From contig PJRA01000376.1 in NCBI GenBank assembly GCA_016987375.1, forward strand, positions 41,204 through 105,203: a stretch of DNA of 64,000 bases. The letters run 5' to 3'. Of the stretch, positions 46,501-58,600 are shown in pieces; the stretch's first letter is position 1, and every line of letters begins with the position of its first letter. The DNA comes from Brachionus koreanus. Lineage: Eukaryota; Rotifera; Eurotatoria; Ploima; Brachionidae. The position numbers and the translations under genes are program-made. The notes below the pieces were generated by a model. The model was not told where the DNA came from and ran no database searches. It saw nothing but the letters and a program-made list of their open reading frames with translations.

Positions 46501-47439
46501 TGTCTTTAAGTTATTAGTGTCACTAAATTTTTCATATTTTTCTTCTATTTTCTTTTGTTAAATTCGACTTCAAATTTAAGCAAGCTTATATTATCAATAT
46601 TGTTTTATTTTTCCATAAGACAAATAGAAGAAAAAAAGTTAATTTTTTTATACAATTAACTAGCTAGATTTGGTTTTCAATGTAATTTAATAACTAATAT
46701 CTAAATGGAATTTTATCAAAATTGTATTGAATGATAAAATTATAATTTTAGTTCTAAATTAAATGACATCAAAATAAATATATAGACAAAATTCTCTTTT
46801 TAAACCGTTTAACACTAGATTAAATCCGGCTGATTTTTAATAAAAATTTCAAAAATAGTTGTGTAGACAAATTAATTATTTTTTTTAAAAACAAAATGCT
46901 TAATTTTTTAAAAGCTACTTTACAAAATTTTATATCAATCAAAAAATATTTAAGTTTCATTTTTTTAAAAAGGAATCTAAAAAAACTCTTTATTTTTTCA
47001 AGTGTTAATATTTATTTCAATATTAAAAAAAAAAATTTTATTTGATTTTATTTGAATAAATTTTATTTTCTTTTGCCAGTCACTAATTTAAAATAGAAAT
47101 AAAGACTAACTCTGACTACTCTTTTTGTCCTTCTTCTTTGCATCTTTATTTTATAATATTTGAAAAAATCGAAAAAGGAAAAATCGAATGATAAAAGGAA
47201 ATTACGAAGAGAGAAAAAAATCTTTCGAGCTAGCTTTAACTTGTACAATACAATATCAATACAATATCTAAAAAATTTATGCTGAGAAATATGAAATATT
47301 GGAAATCAGAATAGTTTCAACGAAATTCCTATAAACAGCAACAGACCTAAAAGCTAAGTGCAATAATGCTTACTATAACACAGCAACAACAGCAACAATA
47401 AGTTTAATAAATAATAGTTTTATAAATTTTTCCATTAAT
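43532..47439. other. Gene-poor interval upstream of the synaptotagmin-like gene
   Basis: AT-rich, with no supported coding region. A plus-strand frame at 43964-44194 has a hydrophobic run followed by a basic tail (KTRKRGKNNAQQETN) but lacks an ATG; it was not accepted as a gene. Confidence 0.5.
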
Positions 47440-47728
47440 TTTACCCTAATAATGTTTATTTACTCTAATCAATGTCTTGTGGATAATGAAGAGGCGCTCA
47501 TCTCCTTTTTCAGTACCTTTTTTTGAGCAAAAGCTCTGATTTCACTCAGAGCTTACTTGCATCATCATTATGCAATTATTACCCAATCGAAACCCGTGCC
47601 CCATTTTATGATGAAAGAGCTTTAAACATGCTACCCGTATTGCAGCAAGATTGTTCCACTTCAGCGGGTTTTGAATCCTGGATCCTATGCTTTCATGACT
47701 AACATCCAAACCGTTCGGCTATACGGGC
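47440..47728 (-). mobile_element. tRNA-derived SINE candidate
   Basis: On the minus strand from 47728, GCCCGTATAGCCGAACGGTT resembles a tRNA 5' end with an A-box (TAGCCGAACGG). About 40 bases on lies a B-box-like GGATTCAAAACCC (47665-47677). The fold is not a full tRNA, so an RNA polymerase III promoter head of a SINE is more likely. The body includes a perfect 9-bp stem, AAGCTCTGA/TCAGAGCTT (47531-47539 and 47546-47554). It is richer in GC than its surroundings. No second copy lies in this window; length and 3' end are uncertain. Confidence 0.5.
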
Positions 47729-48766
47729 TTTTAAAAAGATGAACATGGTGTAATGTTTACATTAGTAACTTTGGACATAACTATCTGATCTCTTGGTTAG
47801 CTTTTTATGGTCCATGTTAACTAAAACGCTTATAGTTTAGCTAGTTAACAAATCCAGTTATATCAACAAAGATGTCTGTCGAGACTTTAGGGTGCAAAAT
47901 TTTTGATATTCTTGAATAAAAAAAATTAATATTTTTCTAAATTTTTTTAAAATCTTAATTAAAATTCAATTGATAATGCTGTATAGTGATGTGTAAATAT
48001 CATTTGGAAACGGTCAAATTAAAAGTCAAATAAAGATTTCAGATATTTTTCTATTTTTTCATAAAAAAAAAAACAGATTTATGAATTTGCCTTAATCAAA
48101 AAGTTTCAGTGGCCTTTTTTGCAATAGTAACCTAACTAAACCAAAATTTTAAAATTTTCATTACAAGTTTTCATTTTATAAAATTTTTTAGAATTAAATA
48201 AACAAAGTGTTAGACACTTCATTTTGAAGAGACTGACAGCAAATTAATTAGTGTATTTAGAAAAACTAGTGATAAAATGCAAATTCAATATTACATTGAC
48301 AAGACATTTATTTTTTCATGCATTTACCAAACATTTTTTCATGTTTTTTAAAATCAAGAATATTTTTGCAAAAAAAATTATAGTATTACAAAGTAATGTC
48401 ATTTTTAAAGAAATTTTTAAAATGTAGATAAATGAAAACGAATTTGAAAAATCTATTCCAAAATAAGAGGATTTATAAATTTTTCAAAGGAGTCAACATG
48501 AATGTGTTAGTAAATACAAACAATCATTATGCTAACACCAGACATCAAAATCATCAAAATGTGTTAGTTGATATTATTATATTGATTTTATTTAATTTAA
48601 AAAAAAAAAAAAAACAAAAAATTAACATTTACTTTAGAAAAAAAAAACTGAAAAATTTTCAACCATTTTTTTAATTTATTTTATAACTAATTATTTAAAA
48701 CTCCAAGGCACCCGGATTCACATGAAAAATACAAAGAAAAAACAAATTTTTCTAGCAATAAAAAAT

Positions 48767-49914
48767 TTAAAATTTTATTTTTTTATATAATGTTGAAATA
48801 AATTCTCGAAAATTATTTGTCAAAATCATGTACAACAAAGGATTAATAACACCGCCAAGATACACAATAATTAATGTTAAATTGCTCATCAATTTGAGAA
48901 AAAAATTCTGAGACTCGGAAAAGGTAACTGCTATTTGAAACATCCACAACGGTGACCAAGCACATAGAAACGAAATTACCACTGCTAGTACAAAGCGAGT
49001 AGTTCGTCTCTTAATTTTTGTTGTCCTGCTTTCTTTAACATGTGTTTTCACGACCACAGTCCTAAAACTCTCAGTTTCTTTGGTTCCTTTCCACACAATT
49101 AGACTTGATAAAAAATTATACGATTTTTTAGGTAATTCAATTTGACTTGGGTTGTTTTGAAGGCTTTTTTTTTCACTTAAATCATTCTCAGTTTTAGATG
49201 GCACCGAATATGGAATAAAATTTTTAGGTTTTTTAATATTATTGTGCAAAAGTTTAGCTCTAGCAGACCATTCTTTTAAAAATTTTAACAAAAGACCACT
49301 GAATACAATAATAATGGTATATGGCAAAGCAAAAGCTATAATCCATTTGGCTACAGTGTAAATTTCTTCGTGAGCTTGGTCAAATAAAGATGCACACATG
49401 TATGTTTGTGTTTCATTGTTGAACACTTCTACGATGGACAGAGTCTTCGGCATCGAGAAGCTGATAGAAAATGCCCATAAAAATACAATGTAAATACACA
49501 CAATCGAGCATTTTGATTTATCATTTTCGATTATTTTGTTCTCTCTTAGACAAAAGTAGCGCTCGAGTGTAAGAGCAGCCACTGTAAAGACATTAACCTA
49601 GAAAATTTTAAAATTAATCGATATTTTTTTAATTTTTATTTCATTCTTACCAGCATGCTTGTTACATCTAAAATAAAGCTAAGTCTACAACCTAGCTGAT
49701 TCTGTGAAACTAGTTCTTCATTGAATTGTTGTACATAGAAAGGAATACAACTCGAGTAGAGTATATCAGATATGGCCAAATTTATGATAAGTAGATTAAT
49801 TGGCGTGAAACTTCTCGAGTGAATAATGAAACAGAGTGATATTGCATTGAGAATATAGCAAAATCCCATTTGAGTGTAGAGAACTACAATGGTTGTTAGA
49901 TCTAATAGACTCAT
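48767..49914 (-). CDS. Class A (rhodopsin-like) GPCR, peptide-receptor type
   Basis: Two exons (49651-49914 and 48767-49597) with a 53-base GT-AG intron encode 364 residues. Seven hydrophobic helices are visible. TM1 has the LNAISL pattern and TM2 NLLIINLAISD with the conserved Asp. A Cys at the start of TM3 (LGCRLSF) can pair with the Cys of extracellular loop 2 (YMCASLFD). The DRY-equivalent is ERY (100-102), TM6 carries FLCAWSPLW (variant of CWxP), and TM7 ends NPLLY (340-344) followed by a short helix-8 region. Intracellular loop 3 is long (about 95 residues) and basic. The N-terminus is only about 10 residues, so an upstream exon is possible. The pattern fits neuropeptide receptors; the ligand cannot be named. 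The intron lies in TM3, just before the ERY motif. Confidence 0.85.
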
Positions 49915-51662
49915 GTGTTGGAAGAAATTTTCAAAATCATAAATTTTTTCTAAAAAAATTTTGCTTTTTGTTAAAAATTTGAAATCTTTTTTTTTGTATT
50001 TATAAAGAAAAATTATAAGGATTTCTCGAGCGAAAAACCTTTATTTTAATTTTAGCCAAATGCAGGTGAAAACAGGATGCTTTAGATTAAATAAAAAAAA
50101 TTTCAATGATTATTGAAAGAATTTTTAAATGTCATAGCATTGATTTATTTTGTTAAGCAATTTAAACCTTAATCGCCCTAATTGTTCCGTTCATTAACAA
50201 TTTTAAAATGCATTTTTTAGGGTCACGAAGCACATTATACCCAAATTGCATGCATGATCGCAATCTTGAAAATAAGAATTTTTCAATCCAAATTCTTGAA
50301 TTTTTTTACTTTTTAACCAAAAAATATAAATTAATTTTTCTAATATATAATTTTATTTAATCCAACAAAAAAAAAGATTATTCAAAAGCTCATGAATTTA
50401 AACTCAAAACTTTTCTATGCTTAAGTTGGTATAATAATGTGTAAATAAGCTTTTCGTTGATAATCTGGATGCATTAATTAAATAGAGCTAAACAGCGACG
50501 TTGCATTAGGATTTTGTTCAATATTAGCAGTGAATTTCAATCGGATTAAATTTGAATAATATTTTATTTCCGCGAATGCATTAAAAAAAGCATTGGTCTT
50601 ATATTTCCTATTACAAACGATGCTTAATAAGAAAATTTTTTCTTAAATGCATTTTATGTAATAAAAAATTAAAATGCAGATAATTATTTGATTGCTTATT
50701 TGACAATTCGTTTGATTAAAAAAAAAAACTATCTTTTAAATTTTGATGTAATTTAAGTTATTTTTGGAACATGATATTTAAATCAACGCCTTTTTTAATC
50801 ACAAAGAAGTGCATCGCAAGATTCTTCCTCTTAAAGTAACAGATTATTAACTGTTTACATTCAAACATGTTAAATAAAGGATAAATAATTTATTTCCTAG
50901 CAAAGCAATTTTAAAGAGTTTAGTTATTATATTTAATAAAGCTTATTAGAACATTTGACTGTTCAATTATTTTGAAATTTTTGTTTGTTTTTCAAATACA
51001 TGAGCATATTTTAAAATCTAAATATCTTTTTCTGGCATCATCCGACCTATATTTTTTTTTAGGCATGATTCTCCTTTTGTCATTAAGGCAAATAAGTCAT
51101 AGTTGTGTAGTTTTCCTATTTGATACTAAAAATAAGAACCTAGTTCAGAGTTAAAATTTTACTATCAAATTACAGAAAAATGAATCTTGAATCAGAATAT
51201 CTAGCTGTAGGTTTTTTAAATATTCTTTGTTAACAAAGTAATAATTCGTTTCTTAACTTTTTCACAATGTGTTCTACGTAACTTATGTTCGTGTTTTTTT
51301 AATTTTTTAAGTGAAGCTTCTTCTGCCAGACTTGAAGATCACACTACAAAAAACAATTTAAGCTTTTAAATTTAGAACCTTTTTCAATTTAAATTTAGTT
51401 AGTATTTTAGATAATATAATTCTACTCAAGTTTATAATTGAGTGAAAATGATTCGAATAAGTTGCGCATAAGAATAATTGTAGAAAATGTCCAAATTAAT
51501 CTATTTTTGACATTTCAATTATTTTTAAGTTTATTAAAAAAAAAATCAAATTTTTTATCTATTGAATCTGGTAAAAAATTTGAAGCCTACTGGAAACTAT
51601 AGAGCTAATATAACCAAAAAAGCTTTAAATGGAGTTCATCCCTAAGAATCAATTTAACCCTC
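49915..51662. other. Intergenic, no gene seen
   Basis: AT-rich sequence upstream of the GPCR gene. The frame at 50972-51154 is short and without similarity. Confidence 0.5.
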
Positions 51663-51985
51663 TATAAAGCTATAATCCGCTCGTTTTGTTGACTATTGTT
51701 TCATTATTTTAAATTGGGGATCAGAAAAAAATAAAGCTTAAACTACAAAAAATGCAAAACAGGATTCTGAGAATTATAATTTTTTTTCCTCTTAAAGCAA
51801 GCATTGATACTATACATGGAATGCTTACAATTGATAAAATAGAAGACAGATCAAACCAACTATTCATTAAATTTATTAAAACAAGAGCTTGACATGAATT
51901 AATCGCAAAAGAAATTCACGATTACCTCTCTAAAAGGTCCAATGAATTACAACAAAAATTCAGAACATCTTTTGATAAGATACAA
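51663..51985 (+). mobile_element. LINE reverse-transcriptase relic
   Basis: The plus strand reads SARFVDYCFIILNWGSEKNK. After a frameshift it continues LQKMQNRILRIIIFFPLKAS, IDTIHGMLTIDKIEDRSNQL and FIKFIKTRA, the usual C-terminal region of LINE ORF2 ('L...QNRILRII......I..LH....I..I..R...L..KF'). It carries stops and is truncated. It differs from the 53.1-kb and 25.7-kb fragments and is probably another family. Confidence 0.8.
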
Positions 51986-53075
51986 TGATGATTACAAAAA
52001 TTATTCCTAACAGACTGGCTGAAAATAAGGCACTACGCCGTTCGGAGTTGCCAAGAAGAACTATTCCCTCCAAATTATATTTCAAATAAATAATAATAAA
52101 TATTACCAAAAAAAGAATAAAATTTAAAGCTATCGCTAATTGATAAATGCTTTGATGCAAGCTTTTCGAATATTTTGATTAACTGTAGAAAAAATATATC
52201 AATTATCACTAAGCTGTGAGTTTAAAATCACAAAAATATCATTTTAATGAAAACCAAAGTCATTATAAATTATCAATCAATAATAAAATTATAATTTTTT
52301 TTTGATTAAAGTTTGTTTTCCGACACAGTATTTTTAAATTAATGACTTATTTTTTAATATTATAAAAGAATTGTGACTGCTATTTTTAACTATCTAGAGA
52401 AATTGGATAAATTTTCTGGCAAAAATAATTAAAATTATAGCTAAATAATAACTTAAATAAAAAAGTTTTTTCTCCAGTGATTAAAAATTGATTTAAAAAA
52501 GAAGCTTTTTAAAAAATCCTATTGATTTTTCTAGCGTAGTTTAAATGAGGCTAAGTACTGTTACTGAGTTTAATTTTGTTAATTTAATCTCTGAAATTCG
52601 AGCTATCTTTTAAGTCAAAAATTGAAATGGATTAAATTATTCAAAATTTTTAAAAAATCAATCAACTAAATTAACTAATTTATTAAGCGAAGAATATTCC
52701 ATAAACCAATTTAAAAATAAAACTAATTATCAATTAAAAATTTCGTTAACTTGATCAGTTATCTTTATTGATTAAATTAAGTGGCTAAATTTCTTAAAAT
52801 AAAAGGTTCAGGTAATTAACAAATTCAAGAGATTTACAGTCAACAATTCTAAAATACTTTTAGTAATTTCAAGAGCTAATAAAATAAAATATTTCGAATA
52901 TGTGTAGCAGCTACCTTAGTATTTCATCTTTTTCTTAATCAAATACTTAAAATATGTATCCTGTAGTTCTTTTTTTCAATATATCTTTATTATATTCAAT
53001 TTTCTTCCTTTTTAAAACCGAATAATTAATTTTTTAATATTTACTTATTTTTTTTAGAATCTGAAAGGGCATTAC
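51986..53075. other. Intergenic, no gene seen
   Basis: AT-rich sequence between two LINE relics; no coding signal. Confidence 0.5.
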
Positions 53076-53640
53076 TTAAGTACATAAAAAAACATAAAAA
53101 GCTAAAGTCGTCTTGAAATTAGCGGTTGACTTAGATTTCACCACATTTGCTGGAAGCTTATTCCAATGCGGAACTAAACTGTTGGAGAAAAATACATGTC
53201 TGGCGCTTACTGCAGCTGCAAAATCGTTTCTAATTTGAGCTGAGAAACTTTTTCTCTGGAGTCTGATGTGATTTCCTGTTAACGTCCCGGTTAGACCATT
53301 GTTTTCTGATCTTTTCATTAGATTCTTGACCAAGCCTACCTTTTCTATTCCATTCACTAATTTGTACATTTCAATCAAGTCTCTTCTCACTCTTCTTTCA
53401 CTTAGCTTTGTCAGTCCTAATTTCGTACGACATGTTTCTTAGAGATAAAGGTATTTTTGTTGCCCTCTCTTGTACCTTTTCCAACGCATTCATATTCCTT
53501 TTAATACTAGGATTTCAAACCTGCACTGCGTAATCTAGATGGGGTCTCACCATGGATACATACAATCTTACCCACAGTCTTTCCTCTCTACTTGTAAACG
53601 TTCGCTTTCGCACAAGCACTTTTCACTTTGCAGGTCCACT
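53076..53640 (-). mobile_element. CR1/jockey-like LINE, C-terminal reverse-transcriptase fragment
   Basis: On the minus strand from about 53620 the translation reads TFTSREERLWVRLYVSMVRP, HLDYAVQV, then NPSIKRNMNALEKVQERATK. After frameshifts, an open stretch of 104 codons (53390-53076) contains RRDLIEMYKLVNGIE, GNHIRLQRKSFSAQIRNDF, VFFSNSLVPHWNKLP and ANFKTTLAF. This is the standard end of LINE ORF2 ('L...VRPHLEYA.QVW', 'RGDLI..YK', 'FFS.R....WN.LP'). It has a frameshift and an early stop but is better preserved than the other relics. Same family as 25674-26210. Confidence 0.9.
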
Positions 53641-53645
53641 TTACT

Positions 53646-53690
53646 CCTACTACTATTACTACTACTACTAATAATAATAATAATAATAAT
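53646..53690 (+). repeat. Trinucleotide microsatellite (CTA/ATA)n
   Basis: An interrupted run of CTA/ATT triplets passing into (ATA)n, abutting the 5'-truncated end of the LINE fragment. Confidence 0.9.
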
Positions 53691-54231
53691 TAATTAATTT
53701 TAAAATAATTTAAATAATTCATTTTAATACTCAACTATCTATTCTATACAAAATAATAAATTTAGTAAATTAAAATAATTAACGCCCAAATTTAGTCTGT
53801 GCAAAAACTGTGAAGTTTAATTTTAATAATTTTCAAAGGCATATCTTTTGCTCTTTTGCACCATTGCTGAGTTAAATTTGGGCGATAAAAACCTTGTATC
53901 CGCTGATACATTTTGCACAATGATTTTTAGACCCTTAGAAAAAAAGTTAGTTAAAATTTTAAATTTTAAATTTTTGTTTTTGGATCCAATTTTCACAATG
54001 AAACAGAAAGAAGAATGGATTTTAAAGATGATCCTTTGACTACATATAATTTTAGCTCTGAATAATGAAAAATGGTTTCTTTTTTTGACTGATTTTTGAA
54101 TCAGAGGGTCAATGAGAGATCAAATGTGTTTATTTAAACAAAAAAAGAAGATGAAAATTATATCAATGTTGACTTTGCTAATAAGAAATAACAATTCAAT
54201 TAAAAAAATTTCTTTTGTCAAACTACTGAGT
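53691..54231. other. Intergenic, possible transposase debris
   Basis: A frame at 53848-54039 (63 codons) lies just upstream of a MULE-type zinc-finger relic and may be part of the same decayed element, but shows no diagnostic motif. Confidence 0.3.
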
Positions 54232-54462
54232 TACATTTCAAGATAAAGATAAGATTTCAATTCAAGTGCTTGGCCCACAAGTAAATGTTGTTGCTGGTAT
54301 TTTTTAAAGAATTATCACTGTAATCATATAATTGCCCGAGCTATAAATCAAAACTGTTTAACTATACCGACAAGATTCATTTATGAAGTGATTGAACCAA
54401 AAAAGAAGGCTGGTAAAGTAGCCAAAAAAAAGCGTCGGAAAAAAAAAATTGAATTTTATTGA
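54232..54462 (+). pseudogene. MULE-type transposase C-terminal relic (SWIM zinc finger)
   Basis: The plus strand translates to KCCCWYFLKNYHCNHIIARA, a CxC...CxH SWIM zinc finger, followed by a basic tail (PKKKAGKVAKKKRRKKK) and a stop at about 54460. SWIM fingers with Lys/Arg-rich tails are typical ends of Mutator-like transposases. Upstream sequence is out of frame and decayed. Confidence 0.6.
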
Positions 54463-55406
54463 AAAAATTGATTAAAATTGTTTTGATTTAAAAAAAAACG
54501 TTTTCTAAAAATATAAATAAAATTTATAATTAACTGATATAGTTTAGCATCATTAGTTATTAAAAAAAATTTTGAATACAAATTAAATTATATTGATTTT
54601 TTCTGAACAGTAAATTAATATACCTTTAAATTTAGGTAATATTATCTCAACAATTGGCAGTCCTTGAAAATCGCAAAAAATGCCCTTAGCTTCAAGATTA
54701 TTTTAGTATTAGCAAAAATTATATAATGTTAAACGAGGATTTCTTCTAAATGAATAGATTTTACTTGAAAGAAAGTGGTTTTAAAGCATTAGAATGTTAA
54801 ATAATTTAAAAAATTAAAGAATCTATTCTATTTAAACAATTCTATGTAAAAAAGTATTAAAACGAATAAATATTTTATATTATGTATATGGAATTAAAAA
54901 AAAATGATGAAAATTAATATTAAGACTTGATTTGAAAATAAATTCTATAAATTTATTTATTTTCCTATCTGGTTGAACAATTTTTTTCAAAAGCACACTC
55001 TATTTAAATGAATCCGATTATTTGATTAAATTTTTAACTTGTTTGAAAATTGTCTACATTAAAGGGGATAATTACTTTCTACAACTAATTTGTCTTTTTT
55101 TTAACCAGAATTAATTTATGTTTACAATAAATATACATGCATTTTAAAAAACACTTATGTCTAAAAAATATTTTTAATTACATAAGTTATCTAATTATTC
55201 AAAAAGTCTTTAAAAATTAAAAAAATAAATGATCAACATTGAAAGTGATGATGAATAAATCTCTGATAATGACGACGTGATTCCGCCTGGTATCTGTTCA
55301 AAACAAATAGCGTTTGAACTAGACCACGAGCTCGACTATGAGATAATAGAGTGAACAAACAAACTGCCAATGCTTTCGGAATAACTTTGATTTCCAACAA
55401 TTTGTT
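54463..55406. other. Interval between two MULE relics
   Basis: AT-rich. At 55230-55350 an interrupted frame is rich in Asp/Glu (ESDDE, ISDNDDVIPPG) and may be an N-terminal acidic part of a transposase. Confidence 0.3.
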
Positions 55407-55613
55407 TTGCTCAACAAGTGTATAAAACGAGTTAAATTAAACAAAATTGAATGGATATTAAGCACTTGTACATGTAAAAATTATATGAAATTCTACTTAT
55501 GTAAACACATCATAGCTGTAGCAGTGAAGACAAAGTTAACCGAAATTGATTTTAGCTTCAGAAATATAGGTTCTAAAAAGAAAAGAGGGAGAAAGGCTAA
55601 AGCAAAAGAATAG
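55407..55613 (+). pseudogene. MULE-type transposase C-terminal relic 2 (SWIM zinc finger)
   Basis: An open stretch of 68 codons encodes KIEWILSTCTCKNYMKFYLC followed by KHIIAVAV, a canonical CxCx(n)CxH SWIM zinc finger, then KKKRGRKAKAKE and a stop. There is no ATG (the frame begins TTG) and the catalytic domain is missing, so it is a 5'-truncated remnant. It is similar in layout to 54232-54462 but not a close copy. Confidence 0.65.
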
Positions 55614-58600
55614 TTTGTAAAAAGTACAAATTAAATTGATAATTGACATTTTATTTATTCATATACTTATTGGTAAAGAAAATTAATTTTGTGAAATAAA
55701 ATATTTTTTGTAAATAGTAGATAATTTTTGTAAAAAAGTGTAATTTTTGGGGAAAAAAAAATACTAAGCCTACATTAAATAATAAATAATATTGAAAATA
55801 TTTATTTTGAGATTTAAATTTTAGAAATAGAAAATTAGAATTTATTTAAACTTTTATTTTCCCATAATTTTAGCATGCTTACGCAATCAAATAGCATCAA
55901 TAGCATTTTTACAAATTAAAAGAAATAAAAAAATAATAATCAAATTTAATTACTTGGAATTAAAATTACAAAAATGTTCTTATATGCAAAGTCGTAGAAA
56001 ATTAGAAAATCATTCACGGAAAATTTTAATTATTTAAACAATGTAGCCTAAATTTTATTATCTTATTTATTAAATTATAATCCTATTGATGCATTTTTAT
56101 TTATATTGATAAATTATTTGAAAAAAAAAAACAACATGTATTTTATAACGCTTGAATTGTAATCCTTCATCTATCATATAATTAAACAAAATGTATTTTT
56201 GCTAATAACAAGCTTTGAATTTAACAGACACGACAGAATTTATTATTTTATTAATTTATTTACCTTTTCATTTATGATCATATTGTGTTGGAATTGGATT
56301 AATTCTGGCCGTTAATTTTCGATAGTAGGAAAATATTTAAAAAGAATAAAACAATTTTTGAATCAAATCAAAACTAATTTTTATTTAAATAAAAGAAGCT
56401 CTTATTTAACCAGAATAAATTGAAAATCTATCAAAATTAAAATTTCATGCTTCTCTATCTGATTAACTTACAGTTATTAATTAGGTTTTTTATTGAATTT
56501 GAACATGCACGAGCTGATTATAAAACACTTTTTTATTTATTTTAAGACTTGTTTTAATGATCAATATGATGAATTTATTTTCAGCATATATACTCAATTG
56601 AGCATGCAACTTCACATTCTTGATTGGTTTTCTTGCATGATAAGCATTTGCTTTGAACTGATATATGTGATCTTTATTAAGTGAAAAAATAAATTATTTA
56701 AAAAAAAACTATGCACACATGTGGTAAGTATGAAATTTTGCTTAAATTTCTTGATTAAATAATGTAAATAATTTCAAATCTCAATTTGAAGCGTTCTTTT
56801 CTCAAATTAAGAGTATTGACAATTTAAGCTTATTGTATTTTTTTTTGTTCAAAAATGTCTGTTTTGGGCTTTAAACGGCTTCCAGAACAAGAAATAAGCA
56901 TCTCAAACATGTTTGAACCATTTGAATTTAGCTTTTTTCTTAATACAATCAACAACAACTTATATTATAAATGATTGGATTTTTAGACAGCAAGAACATT
57001 TATGACTTAGAGGTTATTTACTTTTTTACTTAAAAATATTGCATTAGTTTTAATCAAATTATCTTAATTCATAATCTTTTGAATTTTAATAAAAGCCTAA
57101 ATTAGCAATTTACTTAAAAGATTTCTAGACTGGATTTATTTGAAATGAATATTAACTAATGTAACTATGAAAATACAAACTTCCCATGATAGTGAAAAAC
57201 GAATGTGCCTACTTTTTTAGATGCAAGTCTCCAAGGAAAATGTAGATATATTCAATAATTGAAAAAAAGTCTTGAAAATGAATTGTTTATTTATGAATAA
57301 TACAATGAATATTTAAGAATATTTATGTGGTAATTTGAATTCCAAACCACCCAAATCAAAAACCAGATATTTATTTTTGATTTTTCAACACTTTAAAGCC
57401 TATAATTTAATAAATTATTTTTCGGAAGAAAAAATTCAATTCAAAAATGTGTAAATAACCTTAATGAATTTTTAATATTATCAGGAGGATGAAAATAATA
57501 CTCAAATTTTGTGAAGAAATATCTCTAATAGTTAGCTTTATTTTTTAAAATTGAAAATATTAAAAGGCCTTAAATGGTCTTCCATCTATCGTCTCTATCG
57601 TAACCACTCTTTGATGCATACTTAAGCACAAGTTTTATTTTTAAACAAAATCAATAATTTATTCAGTTAACATTGAATAATTTAAGAAATTTTTTTTTTC
57701 AAATTTGAAAAAAATTTAAGTTTGAATTTGAAAAAAAAAGTTAGACTAATATTCAAAATATACAAAATGAGGTGGAATTATTTTTTAGGTTTATTTTAGG
57801 AAATTTTCTAACTAATATTGAATTTTATCTAAAATATATGTAAGAAAATTTTCAAGTAGATGATATATATATATATATAGTTTTTAATTAAAATTTTCAT
57901 TTAAAAAACAATGTAAAAAGGCGCGGAAATAAACTTCTTAGGATATTGAAGCATTTATAAATAAATGAACCCCTATTTGTAATAGCTAAATTCTATGATT
58001 GAATTAGAAATATTGTTTCATGACTGCTAAAAACCAAAAACGTAAAATTAGCCGGAAAAATATCTAATTTTCATTTAAAAGGCAACTTGAAGCATTTTTT
58101 CCCAAATAAGATTGTTTTCTAAATTAAATGTAGTTTTTTTCTAGTCCTTATCTATATGCCTCAAAGCATAAATTTCCGTAGAAAAAATCTAACCCTTTAT
58201 CCGATTTTTAATTCGAAATCCATTAGATTAAACAAAAAACCCTCGGTAACAAACTAATAGTGTGATAAAATATTTGTTTTCTTTGAATTTATTTAAATTG
58301 AAAAAAAAAATTTTGTCTTAGCTAGAATTTTCTCAATGTTATTCAGATAAAATAATTAAAACAAGTGTTTTAATTTTCATTCAAAAAGTTTTTCTTTTCC
58401 AAATAGCTTAAATGGATTTTCTTTAATTATTGTTATTTTTGCAAAATGCTCATTTATTTTTTGAATTTAAAAAAATAAAATCTAAAGAAAAAAAATACTT
58501 GGAGTCAGATTTATTAATGTTATTTAATCTGAAATCAAAAAGTTAAAAGACATATATTTGATTCTATAACTTTAAATAAAAAAAATTGATAAAAATTTCG

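Noticed and set aside
47665..47728. Functional tRNA gene on the minus strand
   Set aside because: The A-box and B-box are present, but the anticodon loop is too long and acceptor and T-stem pairing fail, so a SINE head is more likely.
51960..52160. 66-codon minus-strand hydrophobic frame
   Set aside because: It overlaps the end of the plus-strand LINE relic and is an AT-driven hydrophobic frame without an identifiable family.
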